Position numbers and translations under genes: made by a program. The notes below the pieces were generated by a model. The model did no database searches, was not told the origin of the DNA, and worked only from the letters and a program-made list of their open reading frames with translations. From Anaeromonas sp052088025 (lineage in GTDB: Bacteria > Bacillota > Clostridia > Tissierellales > SIT17), in contig NZ_JBQCYD010000006.1 in the NCBI RefSeq assembly GCF_052088025.1, positions 6,673 through 70,672 of the forward strand: a stretch of DNA of 64,000 nucleotides. The letters run 5' to 3'. Of the stretch, positions 1-9,333 are shown one piece after another. Numbering within the stretch: position 1 is the first letter of the stretch; each line of letters starts with the position of its first letter.

Positions 1-230
1 TTTCCAACTAAAGATACATCTATGTTTTGTAGTTTTATACTATACTTAATATTAATTTCATCACCAGTTATATAAAAATCATCTATAGGTTTAGAAGTAA
101 TATTGCTTTCTGTTTTTACAGTTATAATTTCCTTACTATCAGTATTAATTATCTCATCTGCTGCTATTGTTATTGGAGATAGTAATAGACATATTATTGT
201 AAAAAGTATTATTGTTTTTTTTGTTTTCAT
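1..230 (-). CDS. Secreted protein of unknown function, 3' end outside window
   Basis: An open frame starts at the ATG at 228-230 and runs off the left edge, giving the first 76 residues. The start overlaps the stop of the minor pilin gene in an ATGA arrangement, so the two are translationally coupled. Residues 1-22 look like a signal peptide: lysine-rich start, hydrophobic core, then an Ala-Ala site before Asp. The visible mature part is polar and beta-rich and I recognise no domain. As the next gene of the pilus operon it may be an envelope or pilus-accessory protein, but that is only inferred from position. Confidence 0.7.
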   Translation of the reverse strand, partial: MKTKKTIILFTIICLLLSPITIAADEIINTDSKEIITVKTESNITSKPIDDFYITGDEINIKYSIKLQNIDVSLVG

Positions 231-796
231 CTCTCAACCCCCATATTTCTAAAGTATACACTTGTAGTAATAGGTTTTATATTGTATTTTTCGTCTGTAT
301 GTACCGTAAATGTTATACCTATTACATCTTCTTCTTGGAAAATTAATCTTAAATTAATTTTTTTTATGTAAAAAGCTACTTCCATATTAGCTGATGTTCC
401 TGTTATGTTTTGCATGTTTTTACTAATATGACCATACATTAAAATATTTCTTTTGAATGCAAAAATTTTTCGATTATATTCATACCCATTATTAGTTTCA
501 AGTAAGGTAGAAAGTATAATATTATTCATTTCAATTTCTTTATCTTTATGATTTTTAAAATCATCCTGTTTAATTTTTTTATTTATCACTTCTATACCTT
601 TTGATTCCATTGCTTCTCTTGATATAAATTCTACTGCTGTTCTCATGTTTTGTTGAACTTCTATTCTCTTTTGATTTCTTTCAAAATTGTTTATATTGCT
701 TATAAATATTGAAAAAATCACTGTGGAAACTATTCCAAGTAGACCTAAGGCTAATAATAATTCTATAAGAGTAAAGCCCTTTTTATTTTTCATCAT
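227..796 (-). CDS. Minor pilin / prepilin-type N-terminal methylation protein (PilW/GspJ-like)
   Basis: The protein has a class III prepilin signal: a short basic leader ending in KKG, then FTLIEL (Gly7/Phe8 cleavage, Glu at mature position 5) and a hydrophobic helix of about 20 residues. The C-terminal globular part is diverged. A longer frame opens at a TTG at 817, but GGAAAG six bases before the ATG at 796 favours that start, inside the end of the upstream gene (14-bp overlap). It follows two other pilin-like genes, so it is probably a minor pilin of the initiation or tip complex. PilW versus GspJ naming is not resolved by sequence. Confidence 0.85.
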   Translation of the reverse strand: MMKNKKGFTLIELLLALGLLGIVSTVIFSIFISNINNFERNQKRIEVQQNMRTAVEFISREAMESKGIEVINKKIKQDDFKNHKDKEIEMNNIILSTLLETNNGYEYNRKIFAFKRNILMYGHISKNMQNITGTSANMEVAFYIKKINLRLIFQEEDVIGITFTVHTDEKYNIKPITTSVYFRNMGVER

Positions 797-2705
797 ATTT
801 AACTTTCCATTCGTCAAGTTTTATTATGGAATTTATATCATAACTGCTTTCTTTAGAAGGTACTAATTTTTCATAGGCTCTTATTTTCTTTTTTTTCACA
901 TCTTTATAATTTGAAAAGAGATTTTTAGTAAGCTTTTCATTTTGTGCAAGAAGTTTAAAAACATAATTTTCATTACTATTTATATTTATATTACTAGCAT
1001 TTGATAATACTATATTATTAATAGATATTAGAGCACCTTCCATATTTGCATTTCCATTTATTTTTATTCCATTTTGACTGATTATAATACCATTAAAATA
1101 TAATTCCCCTTTAATTTCAATACTTCCTTTTGTAATATATATGCCCTTTAAAGGACTTTCTTTTGTAGTTTTTAATATATTTTGATTTAATATTATATTT
1201 TCTTTCGTAACTTCTATTATTTCATCCTTTTGTTCTATCATTTCATTGCCATTTATATCTGGATATTGAAGTTGCTTTAATACTCCATCTTTTAAATTAC
1301 CTATTAATTCATTTACTTTTTGTTTAATTTCCTTTTCATTATCATTGTTTGAAATATTAGGTTCAATTATTTCCCCATTATTTAATAATATTCCTTTAGC
1401 TGAGCTTGACTTTGGTATATCAATTATATTATCCCCTAAATTTAATTCAGAAGATTTTTGTAAAAATCTTTCTTTTTTTTCAACTAAACCTGTATCTAAT
1501 AATACTAAAGGACTGTAATATTTTAAATCATCATCGCTATTAGCAAATTCTTGACTATACGCCTTGTAGTTCTTCTTTATAGATATAGATTCCGCTGTTT
1601 GATATTTTTCTGGTAATGTATCTATAAAAGCAGTACCAAGTATTGCTAATTCATTTTTTATTTTTAAAAAATTATTATCTTCCTTATTCATAGAATCTAT
1701 TACTATTGCACTTGATTTATCATGAATATCTCCATCACCATATCCAAAATAATCATTTATAGTAATATTATTATTTCTTTCTTTTATGTTTAAATCATCA
1801 CTTGTAAAAAGCTTATCTATTTCTATGGTTGAGTTATTTACATTCATGTTTTTTAATATTATATTTCCATTTTCCATAAATAATTTATTAGAATTATTTA
1901 CATTTATATTGCCAGATTGTTCTTCTGATAAACTTTCACTTTTATATTGGGGATTTACAAAAACATTGCCTTTTATATTTACATTTGAAGATTTTATATT
2001 TAAATTTCTATCTGTAGATATTGCATTCTTAAGCATATCTTCATCTGGTACTTCTACTATTTTTGATTCATATGAATATATCCCACTAAATTCTGGATCA
2101 TCTAATTTGTATGTAGCAGATACTGATTGTGTTATTTCATTTTTTGTATATGTAGATATTAATTTAACCGTATCTATTTTTTTGTTGTTTTTTATGTATT
2201 CAGCTTTTATAGCATATTTTTCATCATTATTTTCATCAGATTGGTCCGTACTTATTTCATGTAATTTTGAATTTAATTTTTTTGAAATTCTTATGATATC
2301 AGGTTTACCCGTATATTTTTCTTCAGAAAAAAAACTATAACTTTTTTCAAATTCATTTTGTTGCATTTTTTTTATTTGATCATCATTTATATTTCCATCA
2401 GATTGTATATAATTAGTATCTTCTTTATCTCTTCTCTCTTCTAAATCTACATTTAAGACCTTATTCGCTTCTTTATTCGCTTGTTTTATTCCTTCATCTA
2501 TAGTTTCTATAAGTGCACTGTGAGCTAGTTCTAGTCCTGATTCAGCAAAATAAAAATTTTCTTTCATTTTACTAGTCATTATGCCTATTTTTCCATTAGT
2601 AACTGCTATTGAATAAAGGGTTGTACCCAGTATAGAAAGTATGGCAAATATTATAATTACCATTACAAGTGTAGATCCTTTTTTATTTTTAGAAATATTT
2701 TTCAT
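783..2705 (-). CDS. PilX-like minor pilin with large extracellular domain
   Basis: This 640-residue protein starts with a basic leader, a KKG processing site and a hydrophobic helix, followed by a YFAESGLELA segment typical of PilX N-terminal domains. Mature position 5 is Met rather than Glu, as in GspK/PilX-type pilins that cap a pilus. The rest is far larger than a usual minor pilin (about 200 residues). Residues 230-350 and 500-590 carry short alternating runs rich in Asn, Ile and Val, suggesting a beta-helix or adhesin-like domain. The start has AGGTG upstream. It sits between two other pilin genes in the operon. Confidence 0.82.
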   Translation of the reverse strand: MKNISKNKKGSTLVMVIIIFAILSILGTTLYSIAVTNGKIGIMTSKMKENFYFAESGLELAHSALIETIDEGIKQANKEANKVLNVDLEERRDKEDTNYIQSDGNINDDQIKKMQQNEFEKSYSFFSEEKYTGKPDIIRISKKLNSKLHEISTDQSDENNDEKYAIKAEYIKNNKKIDTVKLISTYTKNEITQSVSATYKLDDPEFSGIYSYESKIVEVPDEDMLKNAISTDRNLNIKSSNVNIKGNVFVNPQYKSESLSEEQSGNINVNNSNKLFMENGNIILKNMNVNNSTIEIDKLFTSDDLNIKERNNNITINDYFGYGDGDIHDKSSAIVIDSMNKEDNNFLKIKNELAILGTAFIDTLPEKYQTAESISIKKNYKAYSQEFANSDDDLKYYSPLVLLDTGLVEKKERFLQKSSELNLGDNIIDIPKSSSAKGILLNNGEIIEPNISNNDNEKEIKQKVNELIGNLKDGVLKQLQYPDINGNEMIEQKDEIIEVTKENIILNQNILKTTKESPLKGIYITKGSIEIKGELYFNGIIISQNGIKINGNANMEGALISINNIVLSNASNININSNENYVFKLLAQNEKLTKNLFSNYKDVKKKKIRAYEKLVPSKESSYDINSIIKLDEWKVKYDEK

Positions 2706-2713
2706 ATTATCAC

Positions 2714-3553
2714 CTATTGTACTATATTTTTGTAACTTTCAATTTTTTCTATAGGGTTATCTTTATCATCTTTGTAAACTTCAATATTTATTTTATACAA
2801 TTTGGAAGTAGTATTTTGATTACTATAATTTTTATAAACTTTTACTTCACCTAATTTATTTATAATAGATATATTGCTTTCTTTTTCAGTGTATATTTCA
2901 AGTGGTTTATGGGATTCATTTGAAACTTCTATTTTGACTTGTTTTTCTTTGTTTATTTCAGTATTACTATCCTTTATGAATACACTAATAGTTTCTTTTT
3001 GCTTTTGAGCACTTTCTAAATCAATAGGTTGAGTTATTTCTGAATTTTTAAATTGTGTAGTAAGTATATAATTAGTTGCGATATTATTAACAATTAAAAT
3101 ATAATAGTCATCTTCTTTTAATTTTGATGGATTTATTCCTATTTCTTGAAGTATTTTTTTTTCACTTTCAGCCTGAGTAATATTTTCTTCGGCATTTTCA
3201 CTTTTTTCTGCAGTTTCTTCAGTAACTTCTTCTATATTTATCTCACATGAAAAATCTTCATAATTATCATCATTTTTTTCTATCTTTATTTCTTTTTTAT
3301 CTCCATTTGTTATATCTTCGTCTTTTAAATTATATTGTGATTCTATATCTTCTAAATCATCTTGTAATTTGATTCTTTCCATTTCTCCTTGTGCTATGGA
3401 GAGAGCTATCATTTTGTCATTTGCTGAGTTTGTTGCTTTTGCTGAGTTTATGAAAAGAGAACTTATAGGTATTATTATTATAGAAAGTATTGCAAGTGCT
3501 ATTATAAGCTCTAATAGGGAAAATCCATTATTATTTTTTAAGATTTTTTTCAT
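2714..3553 (-). CDS. Minor pilin, PilV/GspI-like
   Basis: The N-terminus reads as a class III prepilin: leader ending in NNNG, then FSLLELIIALAIL, giving a Gly10/Phe11 cleavage site and Glu at mature position 5. Residues 45-60 (ALSIAQGEMERIK) match the conserved stretch after the helix in GspI/PilV pilins. The C-terminal 200 residues are strongly acidic and lysine-rich. A GAAGGAG site precedes the ATG. It lies 8 bp upstream of the PilX-like gene and follows pilO, so it is part of the minor pilin set. Exact pilin subtype is inferred. Confidence 0.85.
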   Translation of the reverse strand: MKKILKNNNGFSLLELIIALAILSIIIIPISSLFINSAKATNSANDKMIALSIAQGEMERIKLQDDLEDIESQYNLKDEDITNGDKKEIKIEKNDDNYEDFSCEINIEEVTEETAEKSENAEENITQAESEKKILQEIGINPSKLKEDDYYILIVNNIATNYILTTQFKNSEITQPIDLESAQKQKETISVFIKDSNTEINKEKQVKIEVSNESHKPLEIYTEKESNISIINKLGEVKVYKNYSNQNTTSKLYKINIEVYKDDKDNPIEKIESYKNIVQ

Positions 3554-3568
3554 AACATGCTCCTTCTA

Positions 3569-4333
3569 TTACTGAGAGTTAAATGGATTGTCTTTTCCAT
3601 TGTTATCTGTATCTCTAATATCAGTTTCACTATTTAATTCATCTATTTTTGGTATACCATAAAAATCCAATAAAATATTTCCTGTAACTCCATCTTCATT
3701 TTCTACCATAGTGATTCCTCTGATTATAATATCCTTATCATAATTATCTAATAGAGATAAAAAGTTTGTGATTTCATAATAATTTCCTGAATAAACTATT
3801 GTAGCTGATATATTTTCAAGCTCTATAGCCTGCTCAGTTTCATCATCTATATTTTTATTTTCTTCTTTAACTTCAATTTCTTCAACTAAGTCTTTATTTG
3901 AACTTACTAAATTATTATATTGATTTACTATATTTTTGAACCTGCTATCTTTTGCTTCTTCCACTATGATTTCTTCTAGTTTTATTGGCCTCATGGCTTT
4001 TTCAGAAAAGTTTATAGCCTCTAAAGATAAATTTGATCTTTCTATGAATTCATCAAGTAATAGTATTATTTCACTTTGTTCAAGTTCTGGAAATAAGTTT
4101 CCTGTTAAAAATGATATATTTTTCTTTTTATCTTCTATAGCCTTTTCTACGGTTTTAACAGTATTTATACTTGTCTTATAATTTGATAATTCATTTAAAA
4201 GTTCAAGTTCGTCTTCCTTTAATTTTGATAATTTATTTAATTGAGGATTTAATATAAAATTATATATTAAAAATAAAAATAATAAAGCACCTGCTGATGC
4301 AATTAATATCTTTTCTCTTTTATTTAATTGCAT
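3569..4333 (-). CDS. pilO: Type IV pilus inner-membrane alignment protein PilO-like
   Basis: The protein is bitopic: a short basic cytoplasmic start, one membrane helix at residues 9-27, a coiled-coil stretch to about 60, then a periplasm-type alpha/beta domain. This is the PilO/GspM architecture. With PilM and PilN it forms the ring that links the motor to the pilus machinery. An upstream GTG at 4342 is in frame, but the AGGGGTG site sits correctly for the ATG at 4333, so I use that. It overlaps the end of pilN by 14 bp. Sequence conservation in this family is low, so the name rests on topology and order. Confidence 0.82.
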   Translation of the reverse strand: MQLNKREKILIASAGALLFLFLIYNFILNPQLNKLSKLKEDELELLNELSNYKTSINTVKTVEKAIEDKKKNISFLTGNLFPELEQSEIILLLDEFIERSNLSLEAINFSEKAMRPIKLEEIIVEEAKDSRFKNIVNQYNNLVSSNKDLVEEIEVKEENKNIDDETEQAIELENISATIVYSGNYYEITNFLSLLDNYDKDIIIRGITMVENEDGVTGNILLDFYGIPKIDELNSETDIRDTDNNGKDNPFNSQ

Positions 4334-4886
4334 TTTCTTCACCCCTAATCACAGAAGTAAGTACAAATATATATTTATCGTTTAATGTATCTCTTGAAAT
4401 AGATGTAACATATACATTAGAAAACACTTCTTTTCCACTTAATATTTGTTGGAATTTAGCGATTGATTCTCTATTTTCTGTAGTTCCATTTATTTCAACT
4501 ATATTACTTGCAATACTTAAGGAACTAAAATATATTGAATTTGGAATGCTTTTATTTATATCTTCAATAATATTAGTATGTATTGTATTTACACTCTCAA
4601 ACTCAATACTTATCTCACTAGCTGAAGCTATATATTCATCTAGTATTTTAACTTCTTGCTTTTGAGTTTCTAGTTGATTTAAAGCAGTCTGTACTCTTTC
4701 AGATTTAAGGGAAGTATTCATTTTTATTATGTTGTTTTCTAATTTTTGTGACGTATAAAAATACCATCCTGTATATGTTATCGTTAGAGCTAAAAGTATA
4801 GCAATAGGTGCTATTATAAACTTAGGATTTATAGTATATTTTTTTTCTTCATTTATATATGGTGAGAATAAATTTATATCTGTCAT
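4320..4886 (-). CDS. pilN: Type IV pilus assembly protein PilN-like
   Basis: This 188-residue protein opens with a DINLF segment, the short N-terminal motif by which PilN binds PilM. One membrane helix follows at residues 25-47, then a coiled-coil and a small alpha/beta domain. It lies between pilM (11 bp upstream) and pilO (overlap), the usual order. PilN bridges cytoplasmic PilM to PilO. The DINLF motif and the operon position make this a firm assignment despite weak overall conservation. Confidence 0.87.
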   Translation of the reverse strand: MTDINLFSPYINEEKKYTINPKFIIAPIAILLALTITYTGWYFYTSQKLENNIIKMNTSLKSERVQTALNQLETQKQEVKILDEYIASASEISIEFESVNTIHTNIIEDINKSIPNSIYFSSLSIASNIVEINGTTENRESIAKFQQILSGKEVFSNVYVTSISRDTLNDKYIFVLTSVIRGEENAIK

Positions 4887-4897
4887 TTCATCACTTC

Positions 4898-5836
4898 CTA
4901 TAATCTTATTATAGAACCAATGTTGTTTAGATAATTTACTTCATTGGTATCTTTCATCATTTTTGAGGTTTTTAGTGGGGAAATATCTTTTAATATTTCA
5001 ACAGATATATTGAAATAAGATTCAATTAATCTATCAATTTCTTTGAATTTAGCTCCTCCACCATACAAATAAATCTTTTCTATTTTTTCATCCCTATTTA
5101 AATTGTTATAATATGTAAATATCTTTTCAATACTTCTTAAATATTGATCTGTAATATCTTCAGATAAATCAGAAGTACCTGTATTTATTACTCTATTAAA
5201 CATATTTATTCCATCTGATATAAAACTTATATTTGTGTTTTTATGTCCTATATCTAAAAAAGTTACAGTATTTTTCTTTTCTATAGTTTTTCCATTTAAT
5301 TTTATACCTTTTGAAACTAATTTTGATATAGCATTGGAATTTAAATCAAGTGCTAAAGGTTCAAGCTCTAATGTATTTAAAAGTTCCATATATCCTTTGA
5401 CAATTTTTTTAGGAATTGCTACAACTAAAAGCCTTAATTTTTTTGAATTATCTTTATCTATAAATTCCTCTCTTTTTCTATAATCTAGTACATAGTCACT
5501 CATAGTTATAGGTAGAAATTCTTCTATTTCATATTTAACCATTTCTTCTATTTCATCTTTCTTTGCTGATGGTAATATGATTTCCCTTGATATTATATTT
5601 GAATAATCAAGTGTTATAATTCCATATTTTGCTTTAATTCCTTCTTTATCTAAGTTTTCTTTTATATAGGAGGATAGGTATTCACTATTCATTATATTTC
5701 CATCATCTATAGAGTTTTTTGGAGTTTCTATTGTAATTGCTTTTTCTAAAGTAAATATTTTATTTGTAATATTTGATTGTAATATTTTTATATTCTTATT
5801 TCCAATATCTAATGATAATACTTTTTTGCCAAACAT
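4898..5836 (-). CDS. pilM: Type IV pilus actin-like ATPase PilM
   Basis: The 312-residue protein has the actin/FtsA-type fold signature: a phosphate-1 loop SLDIGNKNIKI near residue 8, a second nucleotide segment FLDIGHKNTNI near residue 194, and an adenosine-loop YLYGGGAKF near residue 254. PilM binds PilN at the cytoplasmic face and helps couple the PilB/PilT motors to the machine. An AGGAGG site precedes the ATG. The gene follows pilD after a 34-bp palindrome, which may separate pilin-level from machinery-level expression. Confidence 0.92.
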   Translation of the reverse strand: MFGKKVLSLDIGNKNIKILQSNITNKIFTLEKAITIETPKNSIDDGNIMNSEYLSSYIKENLDKEGIKAKYGIITLDYSNIISREIILPSAKKDEIEEMVKYEIEEFLPITMSDYVLDYRKREEFIDKDNSKKLRLLVVAIPKKIVKGYMELLNTLELEPLALDLNSNAISKLVSKGIKLNGKTIEKKNTVTFLDIGHKNTNISFISDGINMFNRVINTGTSDLSEDITDQYLRSIEKIFTYYNNLNRDEKIEKIYLYGGGAKFKEIDRLIESYFNISVEILKDISPLKTSKMMKDTNEVNYLNNIGSIIRL

Positions 5837-5855
5837 TTTTTCCTCCTAATTTTTA

Positions 5856-5889
5856 TTTAAGGGTTTATAAATATTTATAAACCCTTAAA
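5856..5889 (-). repeat. 34-bp perfect palindrome at pilD/pilM junction
   Basis: The arms are perfect inverted repeats centred at 5872/5873, overlapping the pilD stop codon and ending 19 bp before the pilM start. There is no clean U-run after the stem, so it is a poor intrinsic terminator. A transcript 3'-end or RNA-stability element, or partial attenuator, between pilin/pilD and pilMNO is an inference. Confidence 0.75.
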
Positions 5890-6628
5890 ATATAATTTTA
5901 AAATAAACATTTAATATTTCATCAAAAAACAAGATTACTATAATACCAGCAATGGATATAAATGGACCAAATGCAATAACATCCTTTCTACTTTTCACTT
6001 TAGTAGATAATAAAATTATAGATATTAAAGCTCCCAATATAAATGATATAAGTATTACCATAAATATTTTAAGTCCAAATAAATATCCAAGGAGTGAAAT
6101 GAGTTTTATATCTCCACCACCCATTCCACCTTTAGATATAAATGCTATGCTTAAAAACAATCCTCCACTTATAAATAGTCCTAAAATACCATGTACAAAT
6201 GAAGTTGGAAAATTATATAGTATATGTATAGGAGTTACTATTATAAATCCCAATACTACTAATCTATCTGGTATTATCTTGTAATTATAATCTATAAAGC
6301 TTATAACAATAAGTATAGATGATAAAAGCATATATATGGCAGAAATAATGCTAAGACCAAATACCTTGTAAATCGCCAAATAGATTAAACCATTTAATAA
6401 TTCAACTATTGGGTAGATTATAGATATTTTTGTTTTGCAATATCTACATCTGCCCTTTAAAAATATAAAACTAATTATAGGAATCAAATCCCATGGTTTT
6501 AATCTTTCCTCGCAATTTGTGCAAGATGATGGAGGAAAACTAATGGATTCATTTCTAGGTATGCGGTATATGCATACATTTAGAAATGAGCCTATTATTA
6601 TACCTGTGATTAATATGAGTATTTGCAT
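5885..6628 (-). CDS. pilD: Prepilin leader peptidase / N-methyltransferase PilD
   Basis: A polytopic A24-family peptidase of 247 residues. The N-terminal methyltransferase part has the two zinc-binding CxxC pairs (Cys36/Cys39 and Cys61/Cys64). The catalytic aspartates are Asp113 in FIDYNYKIIPD and Asp173 in the GGGDIK motif. It removes the leader of the prepilins encoded around it and methylates the new N-terminus, at the cytoplasmic side of the membrane. The ATG lies 9 bp after the pilin stop with no recognisable Shine-Dalgarno site, so translation probably depends on coupling to the pilin gene. Confidence 0.95.
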   Translation of the reverse strand: MQILILITGIIIGSFLNVCIYRIPRNESISFPPSSCTNCEERLKPWDLIPIISFIFLKGRCRYCKTKISIIYPIVELLNGLIYLAIYKVFGLSIISAIYMLLSSILIVISFIDYNYKIIPDRLVVLGFIIVTPIHILYNFPTSFVHGILGLFISGGLFLSIAFISKGGMGGGDIKLISLLGYLFGLKIFMVILISFILGALISIILLSTKVKSRKDVIAFGPFISIAGIIVILFFDEILNVYFKIIF

Positions 6629-6637
6629 TTTAGGTTA

Positions 6638-7021
6638 TTATTCAGTATACTTTACTGATATTTTACCATTCGTTCCAATAGTTACTACAAAATCATCTCC
6701 ATTTGAATTTTGTTCATCTTTCACTTGGGCTACTGGATTTTCGTCAAGATAACCTTCATCAACTAAAGTTTGTAATATTGTGGTACCTGTTGTATTATCT
6801 TCAGGTAAAGTAACTTCTTCAGCTAAAGCTAATTCTGTTGCCTTTGCTATATTTTTCATTGTTGCATCATCTGCAGTTTGTCTTGCTCCATCTTGAGCAT
6901 TCATAAGTCTCGGCACTGCTATTGCTGCTATTATACCTAATATTGCTATTACCACTATAAGTTCTACTAATGTAAATCCTTTATTATCTCTTTTAATTTT
7001 CTTTGTAATCCATTTTAACAT
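6638..7021 (-). CDS. Major type IV pilin (PilA-like)
   Basis: This 127-residue prepilin has a basic leader, Gly15/Phe16 processing site and FTLVELIVVIAILGIIAAIAVP, the classic pilin helix with Glu at mature position 5. The short C-terminal domain resembles GspG/ComGC-type pseudopilins in size. A perfect AAGGAGG site eight bases before the ATG at 7021 fixes the start and predicts high expression; an upstream frame extension to 7045 reads through that site and is unlikely. Its size and strong ribosome binding site suggest it is the main pilin. Confidence 0.92.
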   Translation of the reverse strand: MLKWITKKIKRDNKGFTLVELIVVIAILGIIAAIAVPRLMNAQDGARQTADDATMKNIAKATELALAEEVTLPEDNTTGTTILQTLVDEGYLDENPVAQVKDEQNSNGDDFVVTIGTNGKISVKYTE

Positions 7022-7050
7022 TTTACATTCCTCCTTAAATTTCATCCTAT

Positions 7051-8259
7051 TTAATAGGATATGGTATTTATCATATCAAACATAGGAAGTACCATTGCTA
7101 TTACTATAGCACCTATTACTACTGCCATTATTACTATCATAATAGGTTCAAGTAATGATGTAAACTTTTCTATGCTTGTATTGACCTCTTCATCATAAAA
7201 ATCTGCGGTATTTTCCAATATAGAATCAAGTGAACCCGATTCTTCACCTACATTTATCATTGCAGATAACATTGGTGGAAATATCTTGGTATTCTTTAAA
7301 GATTCACCCAGTGTTTTACCACTTTTTATTTCTTCTTTTGCAGTTTTTATACATTCACTTCCTACTTTGTTTCCTAATACATTTGATACTAAGTCTAGCG
7401 AATCAAGTATTGATATTCCACTTGCTTGAAGTAGTGAAAAAGTTCTAGTAAATCTAGCTGTCATTATCATTTTTAAAGTATTGTTAAGTACTGGTATTTT
7501 AAGTTTGAATTTATCAATATTATATTTGCCCTTTTCTGTATCATTATATTTTTTAAGTGATACTATGAGCACTAATAAAAGTCCTAATAATATATACCAT
7601 TGTGCCTTTATCACATCACTTATAGACAGCAATACTAGTGTAGGCCCAGGTAATGGTGCTCCACTTGATTCAAACATTGATATAAATGTAGGCATTACTC
7701 CTGTAAGTAAAAATATCACTACAGATATAGCTACTACTGATAATACGATAGGATAAATCATTGCAGATTTTACTTTGTTGTTTATCTTATTTTCCTTTTC
7801 ATAGTGATCAGCCATTTTCTCCATCATTATGTCAAGGTTACCTGTGTTTTCACCTGCTATTACCATATTTATAAATAAATCTGGAAATATCTTTTTTTGT
7901 TTTAATAAGCTCTCTGAAAATGTGAGACCTTTTTGTAAATCTTCAAAAACCTCTTCTGTAGCTACTCTTAATTTTTTATTTTGAATTTGTGTCTTTAATA
8001 TATCTAATATAGTTAGTATTGTTATCCCTGCATGTAACATTGAATGAAATTGTCTTGCAAATATTGATATATCTTTTGATTTAACCTTGCTAAAAGGAGA
8101 AACTTTTATTTCTTTACTTCCTTTAGCTCTTTCTACCCTTGCAGGAAAATAGCCATTTGCCCTAATCATTGATATAACTTCTGCTTCTGTATCTACTATG
8201 TAGGAGCCACTTATTCTAGTACCATCTTCCTTTATAGCACTATATTCAAATTCAGCCAT
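7051..8259 (-). CDS. pilC: Type IV pilus inner-membrane platform protein PilC
   Basis: The 402-residue protein has two GspF domains (about 65-190 and 268-390) and membrane helices near 167-190, 218-236 and 370-395. The conserved segments FARQFHSMLHAG, GENTGNLD and VGEESGSLD are present. PilC is the platform on which PilB and PilT act during pilus extension and retraction. AGGAGG precedes the ATG. The gene follows pilT by 10 bp and precedes the pilin gene. Confidence 0.95.
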   Translation of the reverse strand: MAEFEYSAIKEDGTRISGSYIVDTEAEVISMIRANGYFPARVERAKGSKEIKVSPFSKVKSKDISIFARQFHSMLHAGITILTILDILKTQIQNKKLRVATEEVFEDLQKGLTFSESLLKQKKIFPDLFINMVIAGENTGNLDIMMEKMADHYEKENKINNKVKSAMIYPIVLSVVAISVVIFLLTGVMPTFISMFESSGAPLPGPTLVLLSISDVIKAQWYILLGLLLVLIVSLKKYNDTEKGKYNIDKFKLKIPVLNNTLKMIMTARFTRTFSLLQASGISILDSLDLVSNVLGNKVGSECIKTAKEEIKSGKTLGESLKNTKIFPPMLSAMINVGEESGSLDSILENTADFYDEEVNTSIEKFTSLLEPIMIVIMAVVIGAIVIAMVLPMFDMINTISY

Positions 8260-8269
8260 ATTACACCTC

Positions 8270-9325
8270 CTAATATCCTATAAATCTTTTTATATTTTCT
8301 TTATCTATAGCATGTATCTCCAGTTTTTGACGTGATATTTTACCCTTGTTATATAAATCTAATAGACTGTTATCCATGCTTTCCATACCATACTTTTTGC
8401 CTGTGACTATAGCTGTTTGTATCTGATGAGCTTTTCCTTCTCTTATTAAGTTTTTCACAGCAGGAGTTGCTATCATGGTTTCAAGTGCTAATTCTCTTTT
8501 TGTATTATCTATATTTGGAAGTAATTGTTGTGATACTATTCCTTCAAGTACATTTGCAAGTTGTATCTTGATTTGCTGCTGTTGGTCAGATGGAAATACA
8601 TCAATTATTCTATCAACAGTTTTTGCAGCCCCTATAGTATGCAAGGTAGATAGTACTAAATGTCCTGTTTCTGCTGCAATTAATGCAGTTTTTATAGTAT
8701 CTAAGTCCCTCATTTCACCTATCAATATGACATCTGGATCTTGTCTTAGGGCAGACCTTAGTGCAATTGAAAAAGATTTAGAATCGGTTCCTATTTCTCT
8801 TTGATTTACCATTGATTTATCATGTTTATGTAAATATTCTATAGGATCTTCTAAGGTAAGAATATGTTCTTTTCTTGTTTTGTTTATATTATCTATCATT
8901 GATGCAAGTGTTGTAGATTTACCACTACCTGTAGGACCTGTAACCAAAACTAATCCTCTCTTTTTTTCAGTAAGTTCTTTTATGATAGGAGGTAGGTTTA
9001 AACTTTCCATAGTTGGAACGCTTAATGTTACAGTTCTTATTGCTATACCATATGTACCTCTTTGCTTGTATATATTTACTCTAAATCTTCCAATTCCATT
9101 TTGAGAATATGACTTATCTAATTGGCCCTTATCATTTAATATATTAATTTCATCTTCATTTAATAATTGTTTTACTAAATCTTTATTGTCATCTGGAGTT
9201 AAATTTTGTTCTCCCATTTTTTCTAAATGACCATTTATCCTAATTACTGGTGGATAACCTACAGTTATATGTAAATCTGAAGCATTGATTTCCATTGCAT
9301 TGGTTAAAAGTTCTTTTATATTCAA
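8270..9325 (-). CDS. pilT: Pilus retraction ATPase PilT
   Basis: A 351-residue hexameric ATPase with Walker A GPTGSGKST (about 130-138), Walker B DVILIGEMRD (about 198-207), His-box LSTLHT, and the C-terminal retraction motif AVKNLIREGK. The latter distinguishes PilT from PilB. It powers pilus retraction, so these pili are probably dynamic (twitching or DNA uptake). The start is a TTG behind AGGTG. It follows pilB by 8 bp. Confidence 0.95.
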   Translation of the reverse strand: MNIKELLTNAMEINASDLHITVGYPPVIRINGHLEKMGEQNLTPDDNKDLVKQLLNEDEINILNDKGQLDKSYSQNGIGRFRVNIYKQRGTYGIAIRTVTLSVPTMESLNLPPIIKELTEKKRGLVLVTGPTGSGKSTTLASMIDNINKTRKEHILTLEDPIEYLHKHDKSMVNQREIGTDSKSFSIALRSALRQDPDVILIGEMRDLDTIKTALIAAETGHLVLSTLHTIGAAKTVDRIIDVFPSDQQQQIKIQLANVLEGIVSQQLLPNIDNTKRELALETMIATPAVKNLIREGKAHQIQTAIVTGKKYGMESMDNSLLDLYNKGKISRQKLEIHAIDKENIKRFIGY

Positions 9326-9333
9326 TTTATCAC

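Noticed and set aside
1786..2340. 184-residue plus-strand ORF opposite the PilX-like gene
   Set aside because: Hydrophobic shadow frame with no ribosome binding site and no domain.
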